Assembly: GCA_037367405.1 (NCBI GenBank)
Contig: JAZKJV010010136.1
Span: 124,001 to 188,000 of the forward strand
DNA: 64,000 nucleotides
Direction: 5' to 3'
Source of the DNA: Ottelia alismoides
Lineage: Eukaryota; Streptophyta; Magnoliopsida; Alismatales; Hydrocharitaceae
Shown here: positions 37,112 through 47,904 of the stretch, piece by piece
Layout: every line of letters begins with the position of its first letter
Position numbering within the stretch: the stretch's first letter is position 1
Position numbers and translations under genes: made by a program
The notes under the pieces: generated by a model
Told to the model about the DNA's origin: nothing
Databases searched by the model: none
Seen by the model: the letters and a program-made list of their open reading frames with translations, nothing else

Positions 37112-37470
37112 CCCCCTTATACTTAGCATGTGCTATGTCCTCAGAGCATAAGAAGTGACAAAAAGACATACCTTGTGCTACATAAAAGAGTGAAAAATAA
37201 AAAAGGAGTATATAAATCAACTGCCCCCCATACTTAGGCTCTATTTACCCTAAGTATAGAAAAAGATCAAAAAGTGGAGCAGTCGAGGTCAAGAGGAGAA
37301 ATAACATTAGGCCCCTTGTAATTAGGTTCTGGTCAGCCTAAGTATAGGACGATAGTGAGTATGAGAACCAATGAGACCTGGAGAATATACAGACCGAGTG
37401 GGGAATTTAATGACGAGTAAATACATATGGCATTGCCCCTCCTATACTTAGGCCTTGGCCTAAGTATAGA
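37112..37470 (-). ncRNA. Four-hairpin array of element G
   Basis: The long hairpin is at 37112-37185 (weaker here). Short hairpins are at 37224-37260, 37311-37348 and 37442-37469 (CTATACTTAGGCC / GGCCTAAGTATAG, perfect 13 bp with a 2-nt loop). Order and roughly 100-bp spacing match B, C and F. The last stem has GGCC where the others have GGAT/ATCC, again with both arms changed. Confidence 0.7.
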
Positions 37471-37600
37471 AAGAAAAAATACAAGAGAACCAATGAGGGT
37501 GGGGGAAAGGGTGGTCGATAATCAAGGTGGTTTAAGGATGATCTTTTTCAAGTCATGTGGTAGAAGAGGATATTGATAGGAATAAGATTAATCAGAAAAT

Positions 37601-38260
37601 TCCTAGCCACCGTCGGAGCCGTCATCAGAAGAATAATATTTAAAGGTAATGTTACTCCAACTACTTATATTCTTGAGCTTCTTTCTTAAAGTTCACTCAA
37701 TTTTCAGGTCAATTCATTCTTCCTCTATATATTGAAATGAACAAGTATCAATCTGGTCATAACAAATTGGTCCCATGTATTCAATGGGCCCAAGGGAGTC
37801 GACCTTAGAAGAATAGAAAAGAGGGGTAGGGAAAGTCTAATGTGGGTCGAAGTATGACTGCTTGTTTCAATCGGGCTCCAGATTCTTCGTACTGAACTCT
37901 CTCATAGTGATCGCATCCTCCGAACCTGATGAGGAATCGTCTGAAGATTATTTTTTTGAAATGTTGAAAGTGGCATTCTTAGTCGGTTCAAAATGTACTC
38001 TTTGTGAGTTACTAACCATAGGTTCTTTATCAGATGAGTCTCCATATAAATTGTAATATTCTTGTAAGGTAAGCATATGTCGTGAGTATTTTCTCTCTGT
38101 TAGGTTTGTGTGTGTGGACTCAAGGAGATCTAAAATAAACTTTTCTGGATGTGGTGAATCAGATGTATCTCGATTGATTTTATTCACCTTTGTAGCCTCA
38201 TCAACCGTTTCATAAGCAGTCTCTCCTTCGTTTGTGTATGTGATAAGTAGAGAGGTCTGG
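37601..38260 (-). pseudogene. Post-protease linker of element G
   Basis: A minus-strand frame at 38187-37948 (79 codons, LDLLESTHTNLTERKYSRHM and an acidic tail) follows the protease. It resembles no domain. It occupies the place of the protease-RT linker, after which the non-coding 3' region begins directly. Confidence 0.4.
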
Positions 38261-38269
38261 GCATATGAC

Positions 38270-38890
38270 GATTCTTCTATGCCACTAGTATCGGTTTCTT
38301 ATTCAGTTGTTTCAAGGTCTGGTGTGTCCTTGAGAATTTAATCGGTTTTGTTTGGGTTCGGGAATATGATGTCCTAAGTCTCACAGTCAATAGTCGCTCT
38401 AGCGGAGGCCAGAAATGGGTTTCCCAAAATGATGGGAGACTCAGATAAATCTCCTTAGTGTACGTTCTCCTCTCTATGTGCGACACCTTGGAATGTAATG
38501 ATGACAGAAAAAATTTGTCTCGGTCTTTTTGTGGATCAGTTGGTAAACTAAACGATCACTTGGATTTTTCTGAGCAGTTTGAGTTCAATTCAGTCAAAAA
38601 TAGACTTCGGGAGAATATTCAGGGTGGAATCATCATCAATCTAAATATTATTAAAATCAATATTCTCAATTTCACAAGTCACCTTGGTCAACCGTTTGAC
38701 TTTGGTTGTCTTGCTTGTCTGGGTCAGTACCATTGAACTGGCCATAATAATTAGATGATATTCAATTCGAGATCTTTTAGTTCCCATCTTCTTAGGTGAT
38801 AGCTGACTCCTCACAAATCTTTGAAGATAGGGTACATATTCTGTAGCCTTGATTAATGGAATCTCTAAGATCAAGCTTTTACAAAACTCT
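38270..38890 (-). pseudogene. Protease region of element G (decayed)
   Basis: 38874-38641 reads LIKATEYVPYLQRFVRSQLSPKKMG and RSRIEYHLIIMASSMVLT, the same pre-protease block as in A (3391-3191), A2 (about 5400-5265) and C (32874). The core (38640-38480) has stops and frameshifts. 38486-38277 covers the C-terminal part, whose DNA near 38400-38460 aligns with 4920-5080 of A2. Confidence 0.6.
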
Positions 38891-39845
38891 TCAATATTGA
38901 TTTTATCCGTTTTTTTTTAATTTTCTGATTTTTTTAGAATTTTCACTAGATTCAATAAGGTTGTCCATGGACTGGTTATGTATGTGTGGCATTTGTGTGA
39001 GTGAATCAGATACATTATGAGTTTCAGGTTCGCTCTGTGATTTTCTTCATTCCTGTTGGTTGATTATCATGCCTTTTACTATTTGGATGACATTATCAAA
39101 TTGTTCTTTCAAAACCTCGATTCTCTTATTGATCCTAGCTATGTCATCCAATACCATCTCATGACTCGTATTTGGGTGACTATACTCGATATTCCGTGAC
39201 ATTGGCATTTTCTCCTGAATAGAGATGTAGTCAGTCTTTGCGATCAGGGTCTAGTCATGAGGCCTATTTCCTTGACTTAGGGTATCATCTGTGTGCTCAA
39301 AGGTAAAGTGATCATACTCGAGCTGTGAATCATCTTGAGTAGAAGATGGTTCAAACAGTAAATTATCATACGTAACTAGAAATCATGTTCCTCTATCAAA
39401 GTCAGTTATGATTGTATTCATCCTTAAATGTGCTCGCTCTATTGTGTCTACAAAATATGTGTTTGGTTATGCAAGCTTCTCATATCTCAATGTTCAACCA
39501 AGGGTGGGTGGGTGAAAATAATGAAGGCTTGGGAGAAACTACCTCAAAGAGAGGGTTCCTATGAAAATAGAGTGGGAAAGAAGATTGGGAATTTGTCATA
39601 TGTTTGCGACCCAGTGAGTCTGGCTATGAATGCCAATATTATGTAATCTTTGAATGGAGAGAAAAAATAGATTTGTGAAACCATGATCTGTGTGTGCAAC
39701 TGCACTGTGACACCATTCAATACACAAATGTAAACTCTAAATTCAGCAACTCAACTCAGTGAAGGCTGGAAAGGTTCGACCAAATTATCTTGTCTATTTT
39801 AGTTGTCAATAATTGCAAATTATGAAAGAGTTAACGAGCTATTAG
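38891..39845 (-). pseudogene. Gag remains and start of leader, element G
   Basis: This is gag-derived sequence without an open frame. A block at 39060-39200 translates in parts to a coiled-coil-like stretch, and 39260-39400 corresponds to the gag C-terminus. From 39720 (CAAATGTAAACTCTAAATTC) the sequence is the gag-leader boundary shared with A2 and B. The leader resumes at 62146. Confidence 0.45.
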
Positions 39846-39850
39846 GTGCA
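39846..39850. repeat. Target-site duplication of element F (left copy)
   Basis: GTGCA precedes the LTR start TGATGAGCC at 39851. The identical GTGCA follows the right LTR at 62141-62145. Confidence 0.8.
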
Positions 39851-42800
39851 TGATGAGCCAAAAATTGTACGGTCGAGATGGATAAATAAATCACAAAGTT
39901 TTCGTTATTCTCAACCACTCGAATCGGTCAACGAGAAAAATAATCAAACCAGTTAAGATAAGATAAATCAATAGAACCAAATGTAAGCAGTTTTCGCTAT
40001 TCTTTTTACTAGGTATAGAGACCAGGGTCGAACACAAAGAGCACAATTTAAAAACTAAGTAGTCAGATTTCCAAGGTAATTTCTAGTGGTTTTTGAATTT
40101 TTATTTTTTTTAGTTTTTCATATAAGGTACAAAGGATAAAACACACAACCCACACTATTTTTTGTATTTTTCAGAATGGACAAAAATACTCAGAAAATAA
40201 AAAAGAAAATGTTTTTATGTTTTATATATATTAAAATGTTTTTGATAATTTTTTTGCAATTTTCTGATGTTTTTATTATTTTATAAAAAATCAAACAGTG
40301 CAAAAGAAGTGAAACAGTGCACATGCAGGAATATTTTGCAAGTTAAAAATCCTTTAATTGCTCAAAATCCCTGAAATTTATTTTTAATAGAAACTACAAG
40401 ACAATATCTACACTCAGAAACTCAAATCACATTTTTTGAATTTTTCTATAATTTTCTACATTTTTAATATTTTCATTTTTTGCAATTTTTTGGAGTTTTC
40501 TAAATGATCTAAGCACAAAATTGGAAAGAAACTAAATGACACTAAAAGACACCTATAATATTTTTTGGAATTTTTAGATGAATTTTCAAATTTTTATGAA
40601 TTTTCAAATTTCGGGCATACAAAATGTCACTGTTTTTGAATTTTTCAAATATATCAAATGACAATAAAAATTGATGAAAAAATTATACAATGACTAACAT
40701 TATAGCACGAGCACACACAGTTTTTTTTGAGAATTTTGCGATCATAAAAACATTTATTTCAGTCAAAAGAACATGCAATTAAAGTTCTGTAAGAACAGGG
40801 ACTGAAATGCAATTTATTAATGATTTTACATCTAAAATTAACACAAAATATACAGAGGGAGGAAAAGCGCAATTTACCCAGGCGTTGGATTGGTGGAGGG
40901 GCTGTCTGCCAATTCTGAAAATTCTTGAGGTGTGACCGTAATTTTTCCAAATTAATTACATCACTCCCTTTAGGGTTCCTGAACTTCCTTTCATCTTCAC
41001 AAAACAAGAGGGGCTAAGGCAGCCACTGGCGGCACGACGAGAAGGAAGGCCGCACGGCGCGGGGGAAGGGCACAGACCGACGAAGGCGGAGGGCGGCGCA
41101 TGGGGGCGTGAGCGCCGCTAGGGACGTAGATGGCAGGCTGCGTGAGAGGGGCGAGCGGCCACACAGGGGAGATTAGCGGGCTACAGGCGAGGTCGGCGGG
41201 GTTGGGTGCGGCACGCGGAGGCACGTAGGGCCACGGGGGCTTGCGCTGCCGCGTGCGTCTCGATGGCGGCGGCGCCGAGGAGTTGATGGTGGCCGGTGCG
41301 CGGGCGGTGGGGCCGCGTGCCCGCCTAGGTGAAGGAGGGCGCTGGAGGTCGGAGCAGGTGGGGGCGGCCCGCGCGGCGGCTAGGGATGAAGACCGCGTGG
41401 ACGAAGGTGCGGTCAGGAGCGGGCGGTTGGCTCGCGACCTACGCCGCGCGACCCCGCACGCGGGTGTCGAACAGGTGGCGCCTCTTAGGCGGAGGGCCGT
41501 GGAGGTCTGAGATGGCGGATGCCCACTCTCGGGCGAGGCGGCCGGCGGTTGGCATCGGAGCTGTTTTTTTTGTTTTATTTTTTTTGTTTTATTTTTTTTG
41601 TTTTTTTACTATAATCAGAGAATATAATGAATGGAAAAGTTCTTTTTTTTAAACAGAAAATGTAAATAGAAATAAAAAAGATTTTTTTAGTTTTTTTAAT
41701 TTTTCTGCAAAACAAAGATTAGAGACACCCAACAATTTTTTTATTTGTTTTCCTGCAAAAACAGAGGTTAGAGAAGAAAGCATATTTTTTTAATTCTTCT
41801 TGCAAAAATAATTGTCAGATAAACAAGATAAATAATTTTATTTTTTTATTTATGCATAGATTATAGATTCGTGAATGGATGTGGATCTTGGTGTGGTGAA
41901 AGAAGAGATCCGTAACTCCGACCACCGTGTACGATCGGAGGTGATAGGTTGTGCGCGGTAGAATGTGAAAATGGTAGGATACGAAAAAATGAGATGGAAA
42001 TCGATGGCGGATCGGACGTAAATTATGCGGTGAAATTTTGAATTTAAGATATAAAATTTAATCACTATGCCTACGCAAAAATTTAAACTACGATTTATCT
42101 AGGAAAAGACAGGAAATAAATTGGATCTCACCTCGGGGTTCGGAAATGCCATGATGGCCTCGACGAGGGCCGACATGCTGTCACCGAACGACTCGGAGTC
42201 TTGGCACCCTTCTTCAACAAGACGGCTCTCGGAGATCGGGTTCCTCTCCACCAAAGATCGATCAAGGAAAAAATGAGGTAGACGAGCCCAATAAAAAGAA
42301 GACAAAAATGAAAATGGAAAGTATCTACAATTAAGGAATGTAATTATTGGTTAATTAAATAAAATAATTAAATAAATAATAGAATTAGTTAATTAAAAAA
42401 TTCGGAATTAAATAAATTAAATAAATAAAGTAATTTATGAAAATCAAGTAACCACCTTAATGGTGGCCATGTAAGGTGTGGAATGAAATCATATATACAA
42501 GGAAAGTTATTAAATCAATTAATTCAAAGAAATCCAATAAATCCATAAATTAAATATGAATATAGTAATTAAATTGAATGAATTAATTAATGAGAGATAT
42601 TTTATTTTTTGGTGATTTTTATAAAAGGAAGTTAGTTGTATACACATATTATGTACATATAATACAATATACATATGTACAAATGAGGAAATAGTTCTTA
42701 TAACACATTTTTTAATTTTATGATTTATATATTATTTTTATTTTATTTTTAATGAAAATAATATTTACAATTATATACATTATATATATGAATAAAAAAT

Positions 42801-43445
42801 ATACAACAAGTATATGGGAAAACTACACAAAACACCCCAGAAAACCGACTTTTCAACCGTAACTCCAAAAATTATTAAATCATAGCCATTTGAAAGATAA
42901 TTTAATTTAGAGTACAATTTCATATGGAGGCAGAATTGGTATTTCAATGATCGCATTGCGGCTTTTTCTAGGTGTGATTATTTGTAGTATATACATTATT
43001 TTTCCTGGCAATTATTTTTATTATTTACAACACATTTTTATTTACAATTTTTGTTTACAAAAATAATTACTTTGAGGTCAAATTGTGTACAAATAAAATG
43101 GCACAAGTTTTATACAAATATACAGGGAATTTATGTACAAATTATTTTTGTATTTTTGACAGAAGACACTATCTCCCCCTACTTTATTCCTGGTCGATCA
43201 GGTCCAGTCTTGACCTTCTCTCGGGTTCGGGTCAATCTTTGTTTATTGCATAAACACATCCTTTATTTTTCTTTTCTTTTTCTTTTCTCTTTATTCTTTT
43301 ATTTATGTAAAAAAGTGTTAAAATGCATATTTAACAAATGCATGAAAAATGGTAAAATTATGGAATTAATAGGTATTTACAGGTGTTTGAGAAAGAAAAT
43401 GAAGGTAAAATAAAATAATAAAGGCGATGAATCGTGGATTCATCA
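39851..43445 (-). repeat. Left outer LTR of element F
   Basis: 3,595 bp, from TGATGAGCCAAAAATTGTAC to GGATTCATCA. A GC-rich island lies at about 40990-41560 in otherwise AT-rich DNA, with overlapping open frames in several phases that resemble no known protein. The CTCCCCCTACTTTATTCC block is at about 43172. It aligns along its length with 58526-62140. Confidence 0.85.
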
Positions 43446-43919
43446 TTCCCCTATACTTTACCTTTGCTAGTTCCTTAGCAAACACTTATTTGAAAATAAG
43501 TGAAAAAAATAAAGAAAAGAAAAGGAAAGAAGTTAGAATAATGTTGACTTTAAACTTATCTTCATAAAAATGTAGTCTGGAGCTCTGTCGGACCTTTGCA
43601 TTATTAGTGTGTCTGAACCTTATTTGGATATGGATTTAAAACCTAATGGCCTCTAAGTTCAACAAGACTCCTATTCAGGTCTCCTCAACAGTCAGATCCG
43701 AACAAGTCTACATACACAAATTCTTATGACTATGAATTCTTACTTGTACGGTGTAAGTGAATATAGCTCCTCATCTCAGAAGTAACAAAGAAACGGCCTC
43801 TCTCAACAAGGTAACTCTAATCCCCCAGTCTAAGAACTCTTTCTTCGAGGAGCGGGGATATTCCCTTCTAAGTTCAAGTACAACCAGCTCAAGAAGAGGG
43901 GATGGAGAAGAGAATGGAC

Positions 43920-43938
43920 GGTAACCAGTGTAGTTACC
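43920..43938 (-). ncRNA. CAGTGTA-loop hairpin, left arm of F
   Basis: GGTAACCAGTGTAGTTACC is a perfect 6-bp stem. Its inverted counterpart is at 52336-52354 (loop base changed by one). Confidence 0.7.
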
Positions 43939-45416
43939 TATCCTTGGATGCATGACCAGTGTAGCCATGTCGCCTGCTGCAAGCTCACAAATATTTGACT
44001 TTGAAGCTCTTATTCTTTTTTTCACTTGTATATACACTCCGCTAGGCATTTTACTTTTCAATCAGGCCTATCCACTTTTGGAGATTTTGTATTTTTTTTG
44101 AAAATATATACAAGGTGCAGCATGTACATAAGGAGTTTTTCCTCTTGAGCCAATAGACTATCCCTCTTTTGAAGCATTATTGCAACCCCACAGCTCCTGT
44201 CTTTAGACCTCAACATCACTAAACCAGGTTGAGACGCACTTCCCTCCCTAGAGGAGGAAGAGAGGTTCCGCCTACATATGCTACCCTAAGTAAAAAGAAT
44301 CTGGCCCCTCACTACCTCCTCCATGAAGAGCTACATGTAGAGTGCAATTGTCCAAGGTAAGCCACGGTCCGAAAGAATAATGGGTGTGTTGCTAAATGCT
44401 CTACTTAGACTCATGAAGATGGCATGTGAACATAGTCTTATGGACTCAATGAATTAAGTCACTAGGAACTGAAAAGTCTTAACTCTAAATATTATACGGT
44501 TCCTTTAAATTAAGTGGATTAAGGTCCAACTAGGCTCCATTCTTCAAATTTATTCCAGACTTAGTTTAATGGTCAAGACTATCCTGAAAAATGCACATGC
44601 CAATGCAAGAAAATATGTACAATGCAAAGAGAAGAAAACAAAATCATTTTGTGAAACAATTTTCAAAATTTTGAAATTTTTATGGATTTTTGAAAAATGA
44701 TGCATATGCAAAAGTTTTTTTAATGCAAATAGTTAGAAATATATACAAGTATATACAAAGTTTTTTTTAGATAAGGGTTAGGGATTATACACACATATTT
44801 ACAAAGAAGTGAGTCAACTATTTACAAGAGCCATGAGAAAGAATTTATAACTTGAGTAATTTATACAATTATATACACAGTTGGTTTTTTTACTCTTTAT
44901 ATATTTATTTATTTATTTTCGTGATGCAGATATTCCTCAACTTTATTTGAAATAATTTTACAAATAATTTTGAAAACTATAGTCCAAAATAATTTTTCAC
45001 ACAATTTTACAATCATTTATAATCATTTGAGAACAATTTTGCAAACATTTTTCAAACAGTATATATATATATAGATTTTCAAAATAAGTTTTCAACAATT
45101 TTTCCAAATATTTGCAATTAGTTTTACAAAATCATTTTTTTAATAAAAAGAGAAAATTTTTACAAGCCACAATCTTTTTAACAAAGGTTGAAAATATTTT
45201 TTTCAAACATTTTTCAAATAGTTTTCAAATAGATTTTCAAACTAATTTCAAAATATTTTTAAAAATATTTCAACCCGACTTATTAATCAGAATGTACAAG
45301 AAAAAATTTTGAGGAAATTTCTGCATCTTATTTTTTTTAGTATTTACAGTATTTTAGCCATATTAAAAATATGAAAGTACGAGTTATGGTTAAAGTATAT
45401 ATACAATATATATGAC

Positions 45417-45774
45417 ACCCCCTATATTTAGCTCGAACTATGTCCTCATAGTGATCAAAGAGCTGGAAATAAAGACATAACTCGTGCTACGTATAGAAAA
45501 GTGAAAAGAATAGTATACTACAACGACTAATAAAAGAATATAATCAATAGAAGTCGGTGATCCCCCTATACTTAGGATCAAGTAATCCTAAGTATAAAAG
45601 ATTGTACAAGGGGAAAACCGATGAGTAGAATGTACTGGATTTACCCTCCCCCCCCATACGTAGGGTAAAATATCCCTAAGTATAGGTAGTAAAACAGAGG
45701 TAAAAAGAATCAAAAGAATAATCACAAGTCTGACATCTCCCCTATACTTAGGGTAAAGTACACCCTAAGTATAG
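45417..45774 (-). ncRNA. Four-hairpin array, left arm of F
   Basis: Long hairpin 45417-45496; short hairpins 45561-45597 (ACTTAGGAT / ATCCTAAGT), 45647-45685 and 45738-45774 (CTATACTTAGGGT / ACCCTAAGTATAG, perfect 13 bp). Each 5' arm on the plus strand is preceded by a run of C, which in the transcript is the PPT-like TATAGGGG. Confidence 0.75.
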
Positions 45775-45899
45775 CATAATCATAAGATGGAGATGGGGTA
45801 TCAGACAAAAGAATGTGCGATATGGACATCTTGATCTATACAACTACCGGAGGAAGTGATAATCAGGCATGAGATGCAAATCATGTGAGTCAAAAACCA

Positions 45900-46380
45900 C
45901 ATCTCATGCAAAATGAATAGGGGTAACATCGACAATCAGTGGATTATGATCTAGATATGGCTTCAGGCGCTGACCGTTAACTCAGAAGGTAGACTCAGAT
46001 GACATCTCAGATATATCAATGCTGCCATTGTCATGCACCTTCCGAACCAAGTATGGTCCCTTTCACTTGCTCTGCAACTTCCCCGGAAATAATTTTAGCC
46101 TGACATCAAATAATCATACTTTCTGATTCGACTCAAACTGCTTGTGGCTGATGTGAGAATCATGACATATCTTCACTCGTTCCTTATACTGTAGGCTACT
46201 CGAAAAGGATGTATCTCGAAGTTCCTCCAGGGCTGCCAATTCTTCCTTTCTCTGATCTCCTACACTCTCTGGATCCAAAAATATCTTAGTGACAATCCAT
46301 AGTGACTTATGCTTCAGCTCAACTGGTAAGTGGCAAGGCTTGAGGAATACACCGTCTCCAGATGCTATCCCCTCCTTCAT
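45900..46380 (-). pseudogene. Integrase C-terminus, left arm of F
   Basis: 46380-46114 reads PCHLPVELKHKSLWIVTKIF and ALEELRDTSFSSSLQYKERV, the conserved end of the Athila integrase core and the start of the C-terminal domain. It continues to about 45900 with VHDNGSIDISEMSSEST and VNGQRLKPYLDH. The DDE core itself is absent: RNase H and the zinc region (IWRRCIPQ) run straight into CHLPVE, an internal deletion of about 0.8 kb. The same protein region is present in inverted orientation at about 47340-47730. Confidence 0.8.
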
Positions 46381-46820
46381 GATAAAGAGTGGAATTCTCC
46401 CAATAGTATGACTTGGCCTTTACAAGAAAGGTCTCAAGTCGCTGTCTAGGCCAATCTTGTGGTACTTTCTTCATGACAAGATAGTTAACAATATCGGCAT
46501 ACCATGGAAGTGAGGTGATTGCAAGGATCGCCTCATCTGGAAAAGTTTCTGTGATAGGTGTCATCTGATCCGAATCCTCAAGGTTCTCTAGATGGGAGAG
46601 GTGACCCACCATCACCTTCTTGACTCCAGGTTTATCCTTAATCTCAATGTCAAATTCCTGGAGTAAAAGGATCCATCTGGTCAATCTATCTTTGGCATTC
46701 TTCTTTGCCATTAAGTATCAGATGGCAGTGTGATAAGTATAGATAGTCACTTTAGATCCAAGAATGTGAGATCGAAACTTATCCAAGGCAAAGACTATAG
46801 CTAGCATCTCTTTCTCTGTG
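46319..46820 (-). pseudogene. RNase H C-terminal half, left arm of F
   Basis: 46711-46319 encodes RLTRWILLLQEFDIEIKDKP, VGHLSHLENLEDSDQMTPIT and LPWYADIVNYLVMKK, ending at LYHEGGDSIWRRCIPQ. The TEKEMLAIVFALDKF motif is read at about 46820-46770. The sequence is cut at about 46820 by the orientation switch. It is closely related to the region at 724-966 of element A. Confidence 0.8.
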
Positions 46821-46824
46821 AGCT

Positions 46825-47904
46825 ATTGGGTTGAGGCCGATGTAGAGAGATATGATGTCGATGTAGCCCATTCACTTCTGTGAGGTAATTGATGCATGGT
46901 GCATCGATTTCATGGGCCCATTTCCTAAGAGTCAGGGATTTGAGTGTATCTTGCTTGCTGTAGATTATGTGAGACGTTGGGTTGAGGCCATCCCCGCCCG
47001 AACCACATATGCTAATACCGTTTGCAAATTCTTGAGGTAAAATATCACGATTTGGAGTACCTAGAGTTTTGATATCTGACGGGGGGACTTATTTTTATCA
47101 ACGACAAGGTAAGGGCTCTTGCTAACGAGTTCAACATAGACCATAGAGTTTCCACTCCTTATCATCCACAGGCGAATGGTCTTGCTGAAGTTCTAATATG
47201 GAGATTACGACTATATTGCAAAAGGTAGTCCGTCCAGAATGAAAGTATTGGTCACAGCTTTTGAACTCGGTCTTGTGGTCATATTGGACATCCTACGAGA
47301 CTCCATTGGGTACATCTCCATTCCGACTCGTTAATGTCAAGCCATGCCACTTACCAGTTGAGCTGAAGCATAAGTCACTATGTGTTGTTACTGAGATAGT
47401 TTTGGATCCACAGAGTGTAGGAGATCAGAGAAAGGCATAATTGGCAGCTCTGGAGGAACTTCGAGATACAGCCTTTTCGAGTAGCCTACAGTATAAGGAA
47501 CGAGTGAAGATATGGCATGATTCTCACATCAGTCATAAGCAGTTTGAGCCGAATCAGAAAGTATGGTTATTTGATGCCGGGCTAAAGATATTTCCTGGGA
47601 AGTTGTAGAGCAAGTGAAAGGGACCATACTTGGTCCAGAAGGTGCATGACAATGGCAGCATGATATATCTGAGATGTCATCTGAATCCACCTTCCGAGTT
47701 AACGGTCAACGCCTGAAGCCATATCTAGATCATGATCCGCTGATTATCGATGTTGCCCCTATTCATTTTGCAAGAGACGTGGTTTTTGACTCACATCATT
47801 TGCATCTCATGCCTGATTTTCACTTCCTCTCACATCTATATAGATCCATTTGTCTATATCATACATCCATTCTTTCTCACACCCCATATTCATCTCCTAA
47901 ATAA
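46825..47904 (+). pseudogene. Integrase, right arm of F (plus strand)
   Basis: The plus strand reads DAWCIDFMGPFPKSQGFECI and AVDYVRRWVEAIPART from about 46870, then a frameshifted second-Asp region near 47080, decayed HPQANGLAEV near 47170, CHLPVELKHKSLCVV near 47345 and RDTAFSSSLQYKERVKIWHD near 47470. The C-terminal domain is 47650-47904 (ESTFRVNGQRLKPYLDHDPL). This arm keeps the core that the left arm lacks, but has no RNase H. It has stops and frameshifts throughout. Confidence 0.8.

Larger units (their letters stand above)
35846..37600 (-). other. PPT, adjoining hairpin and non-coding 3' region of element G
   Basis: The PPT in minus sense is AAGAATAGAGGGT (35846-35858). The adjoining hairpin pairs TGCTCG (35864-35869) with CGAGCA (35874-35879); in B it is TTGCTAG / CTAGCAA, so the bases differ but pairing is kept. 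The CAGTGTA-loop hairpin is at 36288-36306 and the array at 37112-37470. No reading frame of note. Confidence 0.65.
35132..39850 (-). mobile_element. Element G, left part (continues at 62146): Athila-type, interrupted by element F
   Basis: On the minus strand: leader (63334-62146, then 39850-39670), gag remains, protease (38880-38270), short linker, structured 3' region, PPT, partial 3' LTR. No RT, RNase H or integrase is seen between protease and 3' region, so G is a pol-deleted or non-autonomous copy. The GTGCA duplications at 39846-39850 and 62141-62145 mark the insertion of F. Confidence 0.7.
43446..45840 (-). other. PPT and non-coding 3' region, left arm of F
   Basis: The PPT in minus sense is AAAGTATAGGGGAA (43446-43459). 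The PPT hairpin is at 43463-43482 and the CAGTGTA hairpin at 43920-43938. A block at 44130-44420 is shared with B (12310-12600), TTTTCAAA-type repeats are at about 44930-45290, and the hairpin array is at 45417-45774. It is mirrored by 47905-49582 plus 52111-52829 in the right arm. Confidence 0.75.
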
